A stretch of 55,639 nt of DNA from Clostridia bacterium (GTDB lineage Bacteria > Bacillota > Clostridia > Christensenellales > Borkfalkiaceae). Positions 7,745-17,549 of the stretch are shown one piece after another (within the stretch, counting starts at the first letter, position 1; each line of letters begins with the position of its first letter). The stretch lies in NCBI GenBank assembly GCA_013316055.1, contig WSNM01000006.1:1-55639 (forward strand). The letters run 5' to 3'. The notes under the pieces are model-generated. The model saw nothing but the letters and a program-made list of their open reading frames with translations. It ran no database searches and was not told the origin of the DNA. Made by a program: the position numbers and the translations under genes.

Positions 7745-8863
7745 TTGGCGGGAATTTACGTTCATATACCCTTTTGCAAATCAAAATGCACCTACTGCGA
7801 TTTTGCGTCCTATCCCGATAAGCTTTGCTTTGCGGAAAGCTATATGGCCTGCGTTTACCGCGAGATGGCAATGCGCTCGCCCGAGCTTGAAGGTATGACC
7901 TTTGACACACTGTACATAGGCGGAGGCACACCCTCGGTTATTGACGAAAAGTATATAGCAATGCTTGTTGCGGCGGCAAAAAAGCATTTCAAGCTTGCGG
8001 AAAATGCAGAAATTACCATTGAAATGAACCCCGGCACCGTCAGCGCGGGTAAAATTTCGCTGTACGAAAAATGCGGCATAAACCGCTTTTCGGTCGGCTT
8101 GCAGTCGGCAATAGACAGCCAGCTTGAAAATATAGGCAGAATTCACAATTTAAAGGACTATCTTGCATGCGCAAAGCTGTTGAAGGGCAAAAATTTCAGC
8201 GCGGACATAATGATAGGTCTTAAAAACCAGAGTATTGCAGACATCGAGTACAGTATAGAGGTTGCGGCAAGCTCGGGTGCAAGTCATATTTCCATGTACG
8301 CCCTTTCACCGGAGGACGGCACGCCGATTTATACAGACTATCTTAACGGCGAGCTGCCCGACGGCGACACGGTTGCGGAAATGTACGCCGCGGGCGTAAA
8401 AAGGCTTTGCGCGCTCGGGTTTGAAAGGTACGAGGTTTCCAACTTCTGCAAAAAGGGAAAGCAAAGCAGACACAATCTGAATTACTGGAAGCGCGGAAAT
8501 TATATAGGCTTCGGCGTTGCCGCCTCGTCATGTGTGAACAACGTAAGAATGACTAACACCTTTGATTTGGACGAGTATTTTAAATGCATACTTTCAAATC
8601 ATTTTGCCGTCGTCAACAGCGAGGAGGTTGACAAGGACGGGCAGGAGGAAGAGTATATTATGCTTGCACTGCGCACCTCTGCTGGCATCGATTTGGCGGA
8701 GTTTGCTTCCTTGTTCGGCAGTGATTTCACAAAAAAATATGCCGAGGCATTGCAAAAGACCCGCGGATATATCGAGGTTACGGACGGCTTTGTTAAAATT
8801 AAGGACGAATTTCTGTTTGTCCAGAATAGTATAATCGTAGAATATCTTCGCTTGCGGGGTTGA
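7745..8863 (+). CDS. hemW: HemW-type radical SAM protein (heme chaperone, HemN-like)
   Basis: Radical SAM enzyme family once annotated as oxygen-independent coproporphyrinogen oxidase; HemW proteins act as heme-insertion chaperones. The cluster motif CKSKCTYC (Cys11, Cys15, Cys18) lacks the fourth cysteine seen in true HemN, and 372 residues fits HemW. IGGGTPS and RFSVGLQS are also typical. The start is TTG, supported by GGGAGGG 8 bases upstream and conservation from the second residue. It is one base after the MGMT gene and one base before the GNAT gene, so the three probably form an operon. Confidence 0.92.
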   Translation: MAGIYVHIPFCKSKCTYCDFASYPDKLCFAESYMACVYREMAMRSPELEGMTFDTLYIGGGTPSVIDEKYIAMLVAAAKKHFKLAENAEITIEMNPGTVSAGKISLYEKCGINRFSVGLQSAIDSQLENIGRIHNLKDYLACAKLLKGKNFSADIMIGLKNQSIADIEYSIEVAASSGASHISMYALSPEDGTPIYTDYLNGELPDGDTVAEMYAAGVKRLCALGFERYEVSNFCKKGKQSRHNLNYWKRGNYIGFGVAASSCVNNVRMTNTFDLDEYFKCILSNHFAVVNSEEVDKDGQEEEYIMLALRTSAGIDLAEFASLFGSDFTKKYAEALQKTRGYIEVTDGFVKIKDEFLFVQNSIIVEYLRLRG

Positions 8864-8864
8864 A

Positions 8865-9377
8865 ATGAAGCTTGCTTACAGAAAGGCGAAAATTGAAGAT
8901 TTAAATGAAGCTATGCGCATTTATGCAGACGCGCAGTCGTTTATGGAGGCGAACGGCAACCCGCAGTGGCCGAAGGGCTTCCCCGACGAGAATGACGTTA
9001 AATGCGGCATAGTAGGGGGTGTACTGTATGTCGTCACCGCTTTAAACGGTGAAATTGCGGCGGTTTTTTCCGCTGTGGGCTACGACAGAGATTACGACGA
9101 TATTGACGGCGGCTGGCTTTTTGACGGAAAATATCTTGCCGTGCACCGCGTTGCGTCGGCGAAAAAATACCGCGGCTGCGGCGCGGCAAAGTTTATTGTA
9201 AATTCCGCCGCAGTCGAAATCGCAAGGGCGAGAAGGTGCAAAAGTATCCGTATGGATACGCATATTATGAATTTGCCTATGCGCTCGCTGTTAACCTCGC
9301 AGGGGTTTACCGAATGCGGAACGATAACGCTTATACGCGACAGCTCTGCGCGAATAGCCTACGAAAGACTTTTGTAA
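8865..9377 (+). CDS. GNAT-family N-acetyltransferase
   Basis: A 170-residue acetyl-CoA dependent acetyltransferase with unknown acceptor. Residues 3-20 form the usual first strand and helix (AYRKAKIEDLNEAMRIYADA), the YLAVHRVAS strand is followed by the CoA-binding loop KYRGCGAAKFIV (about residues 104-115), and the last third contains DTHIMNLPMRSLLTSQGFTECG, the typical beta-4/alpha-4 part. It is directly coupled to hemW and closed by a strong terminator. Confidence 0.85.
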   Translation: MKLAYRKAKIEDLNEAMRIYADAQSFMEANGNPQWPKGFPDENDVKCGIVGGVLYVVTALNGEIAAVFSAVGYDRDYDDIDGGWLFDGKYLAVHRVASAKKYRGCGAAKFIVNSAAVEIARARRCKSIRMDTHIMNLPMRSLLTSQGFTECGTITLIRDSSARIAYERLL

Positions 9378-9383
9378 AATCAA

Positions 9384-9412
9384 AGCGGACGGCTTTAAGC
9401 CGTCCGCTATTT
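9384..9412 (+). terminator. Terminator after hemW operon
   Basis: A near-perfect 12-bp palindromic stem built on AGCGGACGGCTT at 9384-9408, followed by ATTTTATT. It also lies between convergent genes and may serve both. Confidence 0.9.
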
Positions 9413-9422
9413 TATTGCTTAT

Positions 9423-10085
9423 TCAGCCCTGAATATCCTTGGTTGCAATAACCTTGCCATGCTCGCCGTCTATAAGATAAGCGGTAACGTGCTTTGACTT
9501 GTCGCATACGCCCACATAGTAATAACAGCCCTCGTCGTATAGCAGTCTTACATAAATTTCGCCCAGAAACAGCCTGTTTTCCGTAAGCCCCTCAAACAGC
9601 TTGCGGTCGTGCTCTATTACGCATTTAACAGCTTCGTCACAGCTGATTACTCCGTCGTATTTGACGGATAATGCGGCAAAGGTCTTGCTTTCTCCGCCGT
9701 AGGTAAGCGTAACGTCTGCGCTGTCCGATTTAAACGGCTTTGCCGAAAAGCTTAAATAATACCGCTTTTCCACTGCCTGCCAGTTCATTTCGCCGTTAAA
9801 GTCCCCGATACCGACCTCAACGCCGTCATAGCTTTTGGGAAGGGTTACAAAAATTTCGGTAATGTCGCAAAGCTCGCCCTTTATCCCGTCTGCGGCGTAC
9901 GGCTGCTCCTTTTGGGAGCAGACTATTTTAACGCTGACCCCGTCGTCCTCGTACAAAAATATGTCGGAGCGCCTTTCCGAAATATAGTCGAGGTAGTTGA
10001 CCCTTTTAAAGCACCCCGAAAGCGCGCAGACGGCGGTAACGATACAAATACAAAAGCACATTACGGCAAAAAACTTTTTTCTCAT
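9423..10085 (-). CDS. Predicted lipoprotein of unknown function
   Basis: A 220-residue secreted lipoprotein. The N-terminus MRKKFFAVMCFCICIVTAVCALSGC would be cut before Cys in the lipobox ALSGC (residues 21-25) and lipid-anchored to the outer face of the membrane. The mature part has no recognisable domain; it is mixed in composition with a C-terminal half rich in Tyr and Val that suggests beta structure. It is divergent from the next gene and convergent with the hemW operon. Confidence 0.75.
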   Translation of the reverse strand: MRKKFFAVMCFCICIVTAVCALSGCFKRVNYLDYISERRSDIFLYEDDGVSVKIVCSQKEQPYAADGIKGELCDITEIFVTLPKSYDGVEVGIGDFNGEMNWQAVEKRYYLSFSAKPFKSDSADVTLTYGGESKTFAALSVKYDGVISCDEAVKCVIEHDRKLFEGLTENRLFLGEIYVRLLYDEGCYYYVGVCDKSKHVTAYLIDGEHGKVIATKDIQG

Positions 10086-10141
10086 ATTACAAATATATTA
10101 AATTCGCGCCATTATATGAATATAAAAATAATTTCAAACAG

Positions 10142-10170
10142 TTGCATTTTTGGCGCCGCTGTGATAAAAT
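10142..10170 (+). promoter_or_regulatory. Promoter of the membrane-anchored protein at 10190
   Basis: TTGCAT (10142-10147), 17-bp spacer with TGTGA before the -10 box, and TAAAAT (10165-10170). It implies that the longest open frame from 10142 is not fully transcribed and that the true start is downstream. Confidence 0.6.
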
Positions 10171-10189
10171 AATAAAAATTTACAAAAGA

Positions 10190-10609
10190 GTGTCGTTCGG
10201 TTTGAAGGAAGTAGTTTTAAAGACCGCATTAAAAACTCTGCTTGCGGTTATAATAGCGCTTGTTCTCGCTTTCGGAATTGCAAGTCTTGCATTCCCCGGC
10301 GGAATGGCAAACATCTGCGAAAATACGGGTAACTATTCCATGGCGGCGGGCTACTCCTCGCTTGCTTACAAATATTCCGGCAAGGTAGAGGATTTGGCGC
10401 GCTGTGCCGAGGACAGTATTTTTGCAAAAAAGGATAAAAACATAGTTAAGTACTGTAACGAGCTTTTACAGCACAAGGACTTTGACAGGCTTTGCGAGGA
10501 AAAGAACGGCAACGTCATTATCAACGGCGTTCAGCTTAAGCTCGATTACAGACAGTATATAACCGATAACCGCGATGCGGCGCAAGGCCGTATAGACGGT
10601 AAAATATAA
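10190..10609 (+). CDS. Single-pass membrane-anchored protein, unknown
   Basis: About 139 residues. One N-terminal membrane segment (LLAVIIALVLAFGIASLAF) is followed by an outside or inside domain of short helices, with GNYSMAAGYSSLAYKYS resembling a tetratricopeptide-like helix pair. The start is uncertain: GTG at 10190 or TTG at 10202, since the promoter lies at 10142-10170. No family recognised. It precedes guaB by about 90 bases but a separate guaB promoter is likely. Confidence 0.6.
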   Translation: MSFGLKEVVLKTALKTLLAVIIALVLAFGIASLAFPGGMANICENTGNYSMAAGYSSLAYKYSGKVEDLARCAEDSIFAKKDKNIVKYCNELLQHKDFDRLCEEKNGNVIINGVQLKLDYRQYITDNRDAAQGRIDGKI

Positions 10610-10626
10610 TGGCTTTATAAAAATCT

Positions 10627-10656
10627 TTGGATATTTGCTTCCGAGATTTTTATTAT
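10627..10656 (+). promoter_or_regulatory. Probable guaB promoter
   Basis: TTGGAT (10627-10632), 18-bp spacer and TATTAT (10651-10656). The leader would be about 40 bases, too short for a purine riboswitch, and none of its conserved bases are seen. Confidence 0.5.
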
Positions 10657-10671
10657 ATTTTAAGGAAATAA

Positions 10672-12156
<1,485 letters not shown>

Positions 12157-12192
12157 CGGTATTGCGGCTTGATTACAACTGAGGATTAATTT

Positions 12193-13725
12193 ATGACACA
12201 TCAGAAGGTTTTGATTCTGGACTTCGGCGGGCAGTATAACCAGCTTATCGCAAGGCGCGTGCGCGAGCAGGGCGTTTTTTGCGATTTGAAGTCGTCGGAT
12301 ATGACTTTAGAGGAAATTAAGGCTTATAACCCCATAGGCATAATTTTTACGGGCGGACCCAGCAGTGTTTACGCAGAGGGCAGTCCTTTAATAGACAAGG
12401 GCGTTTTCAGCCTCGGCGTGCCCGTTTTGGGGCTTTGCTACGGCTGTCAGCTGACGGCTCATCTTTTAGGCGGTACGGTAGGGCATACCGATACCTCCGA
12501 ATACGGCAAGACGGAGGTCGTATACGAAAAATCTCCGCTGACCAAGGATATTCCCGAGAAGGCGGTTTGCTGGATGAGCCATACCGACAGCGTTAAGGCT
12601 CTTCCCGCGGGCTTCAAAAAGCTTGCGCACACGGACAATTGTCCTTATGCGGCATTCGGCGACGAAGCGCGCAAAATCTACGGCGTGCAGTTCCACCCCG
12701 AGGTTAACCATACGCAATACGGCACGCAGCTGTTGCATAACTTTTTGTACGAGGTATGCGGCGCGGCGGGCGACTGGACTATGAGCAATTTTGTCGCAAA
12801 CCAGATTAAGGCGCTTAAAGAAAAGATAGGCGACAGAAGGGTTTTGTGCGCTATGTCCGGCGGCGTTGACAGCGCGGTTGCCGCAACGCTGATACATAAG
12901 GCGGTGGGCGATAATCTGACGTGCGTTTTCGTCGACCACGGACTTTTGAGAAAATACGAGGCCGACGAGGTTATGTCCGTATTTAAAGACGGTCTTAAAA
13001 TGAACCTTATCAAGGTCGACGCGGGCGCAGTATTCCTTAAAAAGCTGAAGGGCAAAAGCGACCCCGAAAAAAAGCGCAAAATTATCGGAAAGCAGTTTAT
13101 ACGCACCTTCGAAAAGGAAGCGAAAAAAATCGGCAAGGTCGACTTTTTGGTGCAGGGCACCATTTATCCCGACGTTATCGAAAGCGGAAAGGACAAAAGC
13201 GCGGTTATAAAATCGCACCATAACGTTGGCGGACTTCCGTCGGTCGTCAACTTCGAGGAGATAATCGAGCCGCTGCGCGACTTGTTCAAGGACGAGGTAA
13301 GGAAGGTCGGCTTCGAGCTTGGGTTGCCCAAATCGGTAGTAATGCGCCAGCCCTTCCCCGGCCCCGGTCTTGCAATAAGAATTATGGGCGCGGTTACGGA
13401 AGAGAAGCTGGAAACCTTGCGCGACAGCGATTATATTCTGCGCGAGGAAATCGCAAAGGCGGGACTTGACGAGCAAATCTGGCAGTACTTCACCGTTATT
13501 ACAAACAGCAAAACGGTAGGCGTGCAGGGCGACTTCCGCACCTATGAAAACGTTATAGCCATTCGCGCGGTAACCTCGCTTGACGCAATGACGGCGGATT
13601 GGGCGCGCATACCCGACGGCGTGCTCGAAGCTATTTCAAACCGTATAGTTAACGAGGTTAAGCACGCAAACAGAATAGTTTACGATATAACAAGCAAGCC
13701 CCCCGCAACAATAGAATGGGAGTAA
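12193..13725 (+). CDS. guaA: GMP synthase (glutamine-hydrolysing)
   Basis: Amidates XMP to GMP using ATP and glutamine. 510 residues in three parts: glutamine amidotransferase (nucleophile Cys82 in GLCYGCQL, with His and Glu in VQFHPEV), ATP-pyrophosphatase (SGGVDS at residues 222-227) and the C-terminal dimerisation part ending [19 protein letters not shown] ribosome site precedes the start. It is second in the guaB-guaA operon and followed by a terminator. Confidence 0.97.
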   Translation: MTHQKVLILDFGGQYNQLIARRVREQGVFCDLKSSDMTLEEIKAYNPIGIIFTGGPSSVYAEGSPLIDKGVFSLGVPVLGLCYGCQLTAHLLGGTVGHTDTSEYGKTEVVYEKSPLTKDIPEKAVCWMSHTDSVKALPAGFKKLAHTDNCPYAAFGDEARKIYGVQFHPEVNHTQYGTQLLHNFLYEVCGAAGDWTMSNFVANQIKALKEKIGDRRVLCAMSGGVDSAVAATLIHKAVGDNLTCVFVDHGLLRKYEADEVMSVFKDGLKMNLIKVDAGAVFLKKLKGKSDPEKKRKIIGKQFIRTFEKEAKKIGKVDFLVQGTIYPDVIESGKDKSAVIKSHHNVGGLPSVVNFEEIIEPLRDLFKDEVRKVGFELGLPKSVVMRQPFPGPGLAIRIMGAVTEEKLETLRDSDYILREEIAKAGLDEQIWQYFTVITNSKTVGVQGDFRTYENVIAIRAVTSLDAMTADWARIPDGVLEAISNRIVNEVKHANRIVYDITSKPPATIEWE

Positions 13726-13760
13726 AGCGATTAAATAAAACAACGATAATTCAAACATAT

Positions 13761-13791
13761 AACGGGGGCAATTCCCCGTTTTTGTTTTTTA
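13761..13791 (+). terminator. Terminator of guaBA
   Basis: Stem AACGGGG / CCCCGTT (13761-13767 and 13774-13780) followed by TTTTGTTTTTT. Confidence 0.85.
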
Positions 13792-13815
13792 AACGCAATT
13801 AAAAGGAGAAAAACA

Positions 13816-14712
13816 ATGAATGATGTGTGGTCTAAATACGTGCAGGGCGCAAACACGTTGCACTATTCCCGCAAGCTCCGTTTTGACGATATTTTTTCCG
13901 GACAGTACAAAGCTCTGTTCAATTTAAACGCTTTAAAAAAATTGAAAATTCTTGAAATCGGTTGCGGTACGGGCGCGCTTGCAAGCTCGTTAGGCCGTTG
14001 GTACCCGAATGCTGAAATAACGGCAATCGACCGCGACAGCGAGTTTATTAAGTTTGCTTCAACGCACAGCCGCGGTGCGAAATTTATAGAGTGCGACGCA
14101 ACCGCTTTGCCGTTTGAGGAAGGTTCCTTCGACGTTGCAATATCCAACACCGTAGCCGAGCATATCGAGCCTTCAAGGTTTTATTCCGAGCAGCTGCGCG
14201 TGCTTAAAGAGGGCGGAATATGCCTTGTGCTTGTGGCAAGCAAGGGTGTAAAGGTTGAGGCGGACTGCCTTGCGGACAGCAATTTTGAGCGCAGTTTTTG
14301 GGAAAAAGCGGCAAAGCACGACAACACTATTGAAAAATATTCGGTAGGGAAATACCGCATGAACGAGGCGCAACTGCCGACTGTTATGCAAAAGTACGGT
14401 TTTAAAGATATCAGCACGGGCTACGCCGTAATTGACTTAACGCCCGATAACCCCAAATATTCGGCAGAAATGGCGTGTGAGATGATTAACGCTGAACGAT
14501 ATTTCGCGATGGACGCAATTTCCGCGGTGCGTTTTGCAATGCCGCAATATTTTTCCGCGGAGGAATTCGAAGAAATGACCCGCCTTGCCAACGCAAAGTA
14601 CGACGAACGGCTTGCGCAATACAATAGAGGCGAAAAGCAGTGGGATACGGCGGTTTCGGTCACAATGGCGGTGCGCGGCGTAAAGCCGATTACGGAACGT
14701 TTTATTTCCTAA
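13816..14712 (+). CDS. Class I SAM-dependent methyltransferase
   Basis: A 298-residue Rossmann-fold methyltransferase of unknown target. Motif I is LEIGCGTGAL (about residues 46-55), followed by ITAIDRDSEFI (acidic residue for the SAM ribose), CDATALPF and the motif IV region FDVAISNTVAEHI. The C-terminal third is family-variable and may bind the substrate. An AGGAG ribosome site precedes the ATG. It is flanked by terminators and appears monocistronic. The UbiE/type-11-like motifs point to a small-molecule substrate, but this is a guess. Confidence 0.85.
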   Translation: MNDVWSKYVQGANTLHYSRKLRFDDIFSGQYKALFNLNALKKLKILEIGCGTGALASSLGRWYPNAEITAIDRDSEFIKFASTHSRGAKFIECDATALPFEEGSFDVAISNTVAEHIEPSRFYSEQLRVLKEGGICLVLVASKGVKVEADCLADSNFERSFWEKAAKHDNTIEKYSVGKYRMNEAQLPTVMQKYGFKDISTGYAVIDLTPDNPKYSAEMACEMINAERYFAMDAISAVRFAMPQYFSAEEFEEMTRLANAKYDERLAQYNRGEKQWDTAVSVTMAVRGVKPITERFIS

Positions 14713-14812
14713 GGCTTTGCGTTATTAGCCGTCAGTATTTTTTGTGCGAAAAAAGAGAGTTGTAAATACAACAAATCAGTACTCACCGTTGCGTACTTTA
14801 CAAGGCTTGGCA
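14710..14812. repeat. Candidate intergenic repeat element 2
   Basis: A roughly 100-bp non-coding segment starting at the methyltransferase stop. It begins CTAAGGCTTTGCG and ends ACAAGGCTTGG, with a central hairpin GTTGTAAATACAAC and AGTACTCACCGTTGCGTAC. It shares with 7205-7330 the AAGGCTTGG right end, a GTCAG-then-T-run segment, a central hairpin and an AGTACxC-CG motif. It is possibly a diverged copy of the same element. Confidence 0.4.
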
Positions 14813-14847
14813 AAACCGAAAAGCAGCATACCGAAAAACCGCGATTG

Positions 14848-14880
14848 ACCCCGATATATGTCGGGGTTTTTGCTTTTTTA
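14848..14880 (+). terminator. Intrinsic terminator
   Basis: Stem ACCCCGA / TCGGGGT (14848-14854, 14861-14867) with a TATATG loop and TTTTGCTTTTTTA tail. It ends transcription from the methyltransferase and repeat. Confidence 0.85.
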
Positions 14881-14918
14881 AGTGAAAGAGGCCACAAAAA
14901 CAAATCCGGGTAAAAGTA

Positions 14919-14947
14919 TTGATTTTTTTTGGCTGCTGTGCTAAACT
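14919..14947 (+). promoter_or_regulatory. Promoter of helD-like gene
   Basis: TTGATT (14919-14924), 17-bp spacer, TAAACT (14942-14947). Expected start at about 14954, with GTAGGG as ribosome site before the ATG at 14969. Confidence 0.65.
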
Positions 14948-14968
14948 AATATGTTGTAGGGATTTTTT

Positions 14969-17341
14969 ATGACTGATTTAAAATCGCTTAAAAATTCAAT
15001 AGACCCGCATAAGGAGCCGACAAAGCAGTTTTTCCTCGATTTGCTGGACGCCGACAAGCAGACGGAATACGAGCAGGCGCATGTTTCCGCAGTTATGCAG
15101 ATGCTTAAAGCGCTGTATATCGGCAGGTTAAAGGCGAAAATTTTTGCCGCCCGAGCAGAAAAAGAGCAAATTATGAATGAGGGCGACTACACTGCGGAAA
15201 AATATAAGCGCGTGCTTGAAATTAATGCGGAAATCGCGCGGTTAAAGGCAAAGACCGCGGAATATAAGCCGTTTTTCGACGAGCCGTACTTTGCGCGCAT
15301 GGATTTGACGGACGAGCAGGAGGGCTATAACAGCTATTATATAGGCAAGCGCGGCGACGAGGGGCTTGAAATTGTGGACTGGCGCGCCCCGCTTGCCCGC
15401 AAATATTATCAGAAGAGCCGTACCGCGTTTTCAATCAACGAATATAATTACAAGCTGATTTTACGCCGCGCCCTCAGAACGGGCAAGGGCAAAATTCTTG
15501 ATATGAAAAACGAGTACCTCTCCTTGTCTGATTTCCTCACTAAGGAGGAAATAGGCGGGCGGGACGAAAGTCTTATCTTCGACCCGTTTTTAAAGGAGAT
15601 ACTCCGCACCCGCAAGGAAAAGCAAGAGATTTGCGACATTATAGAAACCATTCAGGAAAAGCAGTTTGAAATAATTACCCTGCCCGAGGGCGACGAGTTT
15701 GTTTTGCAAGGCGTTGCCGGCAGCGGCAAAACTATGATTTTGCTGCACAGACTTTCGTATATAATGTACAATAACGAAAGCGTGCGCCCCTCCGACGTGC
15801 TTGTAATAACGCCGTCAAATTCCTTTAACGCGTTTATAGACGAGCTTTCCGCCGTGTTAGAGCTGGAAAAGGTGCGCACGAGTACGCTTAACGACTATTT
15901 TCTCAATTTGCTTAAAAGCGCGGACGCGGATATTTCCGCCAAGGTGGACTTTAACGCGCCCGTTCCCGAGGAATACCTCAAATATATCTATTCTCCCGCA
16001 TTTTCAAGGGACGTAGAGCGGAAGCTTTGCAAAATCTTCGACGGCATTTACGGCCTGTTTGCCTCCGACGACTGCCGCGATACGGTAAACGAGCTGAAAA
16101 ACGCGTGCGCAATGCAGACTGCCGAGTATGAAAAAATAAAGAATTCCGGTCTGAGAATACGCCGCTGTATTCTCGGCGAAATAAAGGAAAAGCCGGACGG
16201 CGGACTTTACTATACAAAGCAGTTCAGATATATGTTCAACTGCGTGCTTGACGTAAGCGAGTTCCTTTCGCTTGCTTTAAGCGACGACAGAATGAAGCAG
16301 TATGCATATTTTTACCGCCAGCTACTGTCCTTTTATAAATCGGTGCGGTATTTAAGGCGCTATTCGCACAAAATCTGTCTTGCGGCGGTTGAGGATTTGG
16401 CGCAATTAAAGACCTCGGTCGAAAAGGAAATCACCGATTTAAAGCGCTATAAAATGAAGGTCGGCGACAAGGAAGTGCTGACCTATTCCGACGGAATTGA
16501 CAAGCGTGAACAGCTTATCGGCGAAATTGATACGGCAATATGCCGCGTTGAAGCAATTTCCGGCGCGTTTTTAAAGCTTTACGATTTTGCGGGCGTACTG
16601 CGCGGGGAAAGCTATCTTGTTGCAATCGGCAGGTGCGAGGGCACGCTGGATATTCTGCGGTTTTTCAATAAGGAAATTATTAAAAAGGCAAAAACCAAAT
16701 ACGGCGTTTCCGCAAGACCTATGGTAAGGTGCGACCCGTTCGCGCTCTGCCTTATTCTCACAAAGCTCGGCTTTAATCTGTCGCCTAAATTTTCGTTTAT
16801 GTTTATCGACGAAGCGCAGGATATTTCCTCCGCCGAATACGGCGTGCTTAAAGCCGTTAACGACAGAGCAGTGTTCAACATTTTCGGGGATTTGAAGCAG
16901 AATATTACGCCCGTCCGCGGCGTGACGGACTGGTCTGCGTTGGGCTATAAAATTTATAATTTAAATCTGAATTACCGCAACACCAACCAGATTGTGGAAT
17001 ACGTTTCGCAAAATCTGGGTATTGAAATGCGCGCAATCGGCTTTGACGGGTGCGGAGTTATAAGCATTCCCAAGCGCTCGGTTACAAGCTGGCTTTCGGA
17101 AAAAAACGGGCTTAAAGCCGTAATATGCTCGGAGCAATGCCTTTTAGAGTACGCGCGTAAAAGCTATAATATCCTGCGGGAAACGGGTAAAATTTCCAAG
17201 ACCAAAATCAACGTTATGACCGTTTACGAAAGCAAGGGGCTGGAATTTACCGCCGTTGCCGTTGCGGACGGAGATATGACGGATAACGAAAAATACATTG
17301 CCTATACCCGCGCCTTGAAGGAGCTTGCGCTTATAAGGTAA
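14969..17341 (+). CDS. helD: HelD-like SF1 helicase (RNA polymerase recycling)
   Basis: UvrD/Rep-type ATPase of the HelD group, which binds RNA polymerase and releases it from nucleic acid. The N-terminal long helical arm (residues 30-100) is rich in Lys, Glu and Ala, followed by the group marker EIVDWRAPLARKYY. Walker A GVAGSGKT is at residues 248-255, Walker B FIDEAQD at about residues 612-618, and the last motifs VYESKGLEF and YIAYTRAL close the protein. 790 residues is normal. It has its own promoter and terminator. Classification as HelD rather than another UvrD-type helicase rests on the DWRAP segment and helical N-terminus. Confidence 0.88.
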   Translation: MTDLKSLKNSIDPHKEPTKQFFLDLLDADKQTEYEQAHVSAVMQMLKALYIGRLKAKIFAARAEKEQIMNEGDYTAEKYKRVLEINAEIARLKAKTAEYKPFFDEPYFARMDLTDEQEGYNSYYIGKRGDEGLEIVDWRAPLARKYYQKSRTAFSINEYNYKLILRRALRTGKGKILDMKNEYLSLSDFLTKEEIGGRDESLIFDPFLKEILRTRKEKQEICDIIETIQEKQFEIITLPEGDEFVLQGVAGSGKTMILLHRLSYIMYNNESVRPSDVLVITPSNSFNAFIDELSAVLELEKVRTSTLNDYFLNLLKSADADISAKVDFNAPVPEEYLKYIYSPAFSRDVERKLCKIFDGIYGLFASDDCRDTVNELKNACAMQTAEYEKIKNSGLRIRRCILGEIKEKPDGGLYYTKQFRYMFNCVLDVSEFLSLALSDDRMKQYAYFYRQLLSFYKSVRYLRRYSHKICLAAVEDLAQLKTSVEKEITDLKRYKMKVGDKEVLTYSDGIDKREQLIGEIDTAICRVEAISGAFLKLYDFAGVLRGESYLVAIGRCEGTLDILRFFNKEIIKKAKTKYGVSARPMVRCDPFALCLILTKLGFNLSPKFSFMFIDEAQDISSAEYGVLKAVNDRAVFNIFGDLKQNITPVRGVTDWSALGYKIYNLNLNYRNTNQIVEYVSQNLGIEMRAIGFDGCGVISIPKRSVTSWLSEKNGLKAVICSEQCLLEYARKSYNILRETGKISKTKINVMTVYESKGLEFTAVAVADGDMTDNEKYIAYTRALKELALIR

Positions 17342-17371
17342 GCATAGCGCCGTTACAGTCTTATTATTTAA

Positions 17372-17400
17372 AAAACCGCCGTTATGGCGGTTTTATTTTT
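17372..17400 (+). terminator. Terminator after helD-like gene
   Basis: Stem AAAACCGCC / GGCGGTTTT (17372-17380, 17386-17394), loop GTTAT, tail ATTTTTT. Confidence 0.9.
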
Positions 17401-17470
17401 TTGCGCAGGTCAATAATTTGCTTATGCGAAAAATTGCTGTGGAATACGTTAAAAATACTGCACATACCGC

Positions 17471-17499
17471 TTGCCCAAGCTCCGAAAAAGTGGTACAAT
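17471..17499 (+). promoter_or_regulatory. Promoter of the DUF4011 helicase
   Basis: TTGCCC (17471-17476), 17-bp spacer ending TGG, TACAAT (17494-17499). It lies inside the longest open frame, supporting the internal start at 17550. Confidence 0.6.
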
Positions 17500-17549
17500 T
17501 TAAACGAAAGAACGACGCACTTGTACAAATGTGCATAAAAGAGGCATAT

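Noticed and set aside
12466..13476. Minus-strand open frame of 336 codons inside guaA
   Set aside because: It lies entirely within a well-conserved guaA and has no features of its own.
17418..17549. N-terminal extension of the DUF4011 helicase from TTG 17418
   Set aside because: A promoter lies at 17471-17499 and the ATG at 17550 has a good ribosome site.
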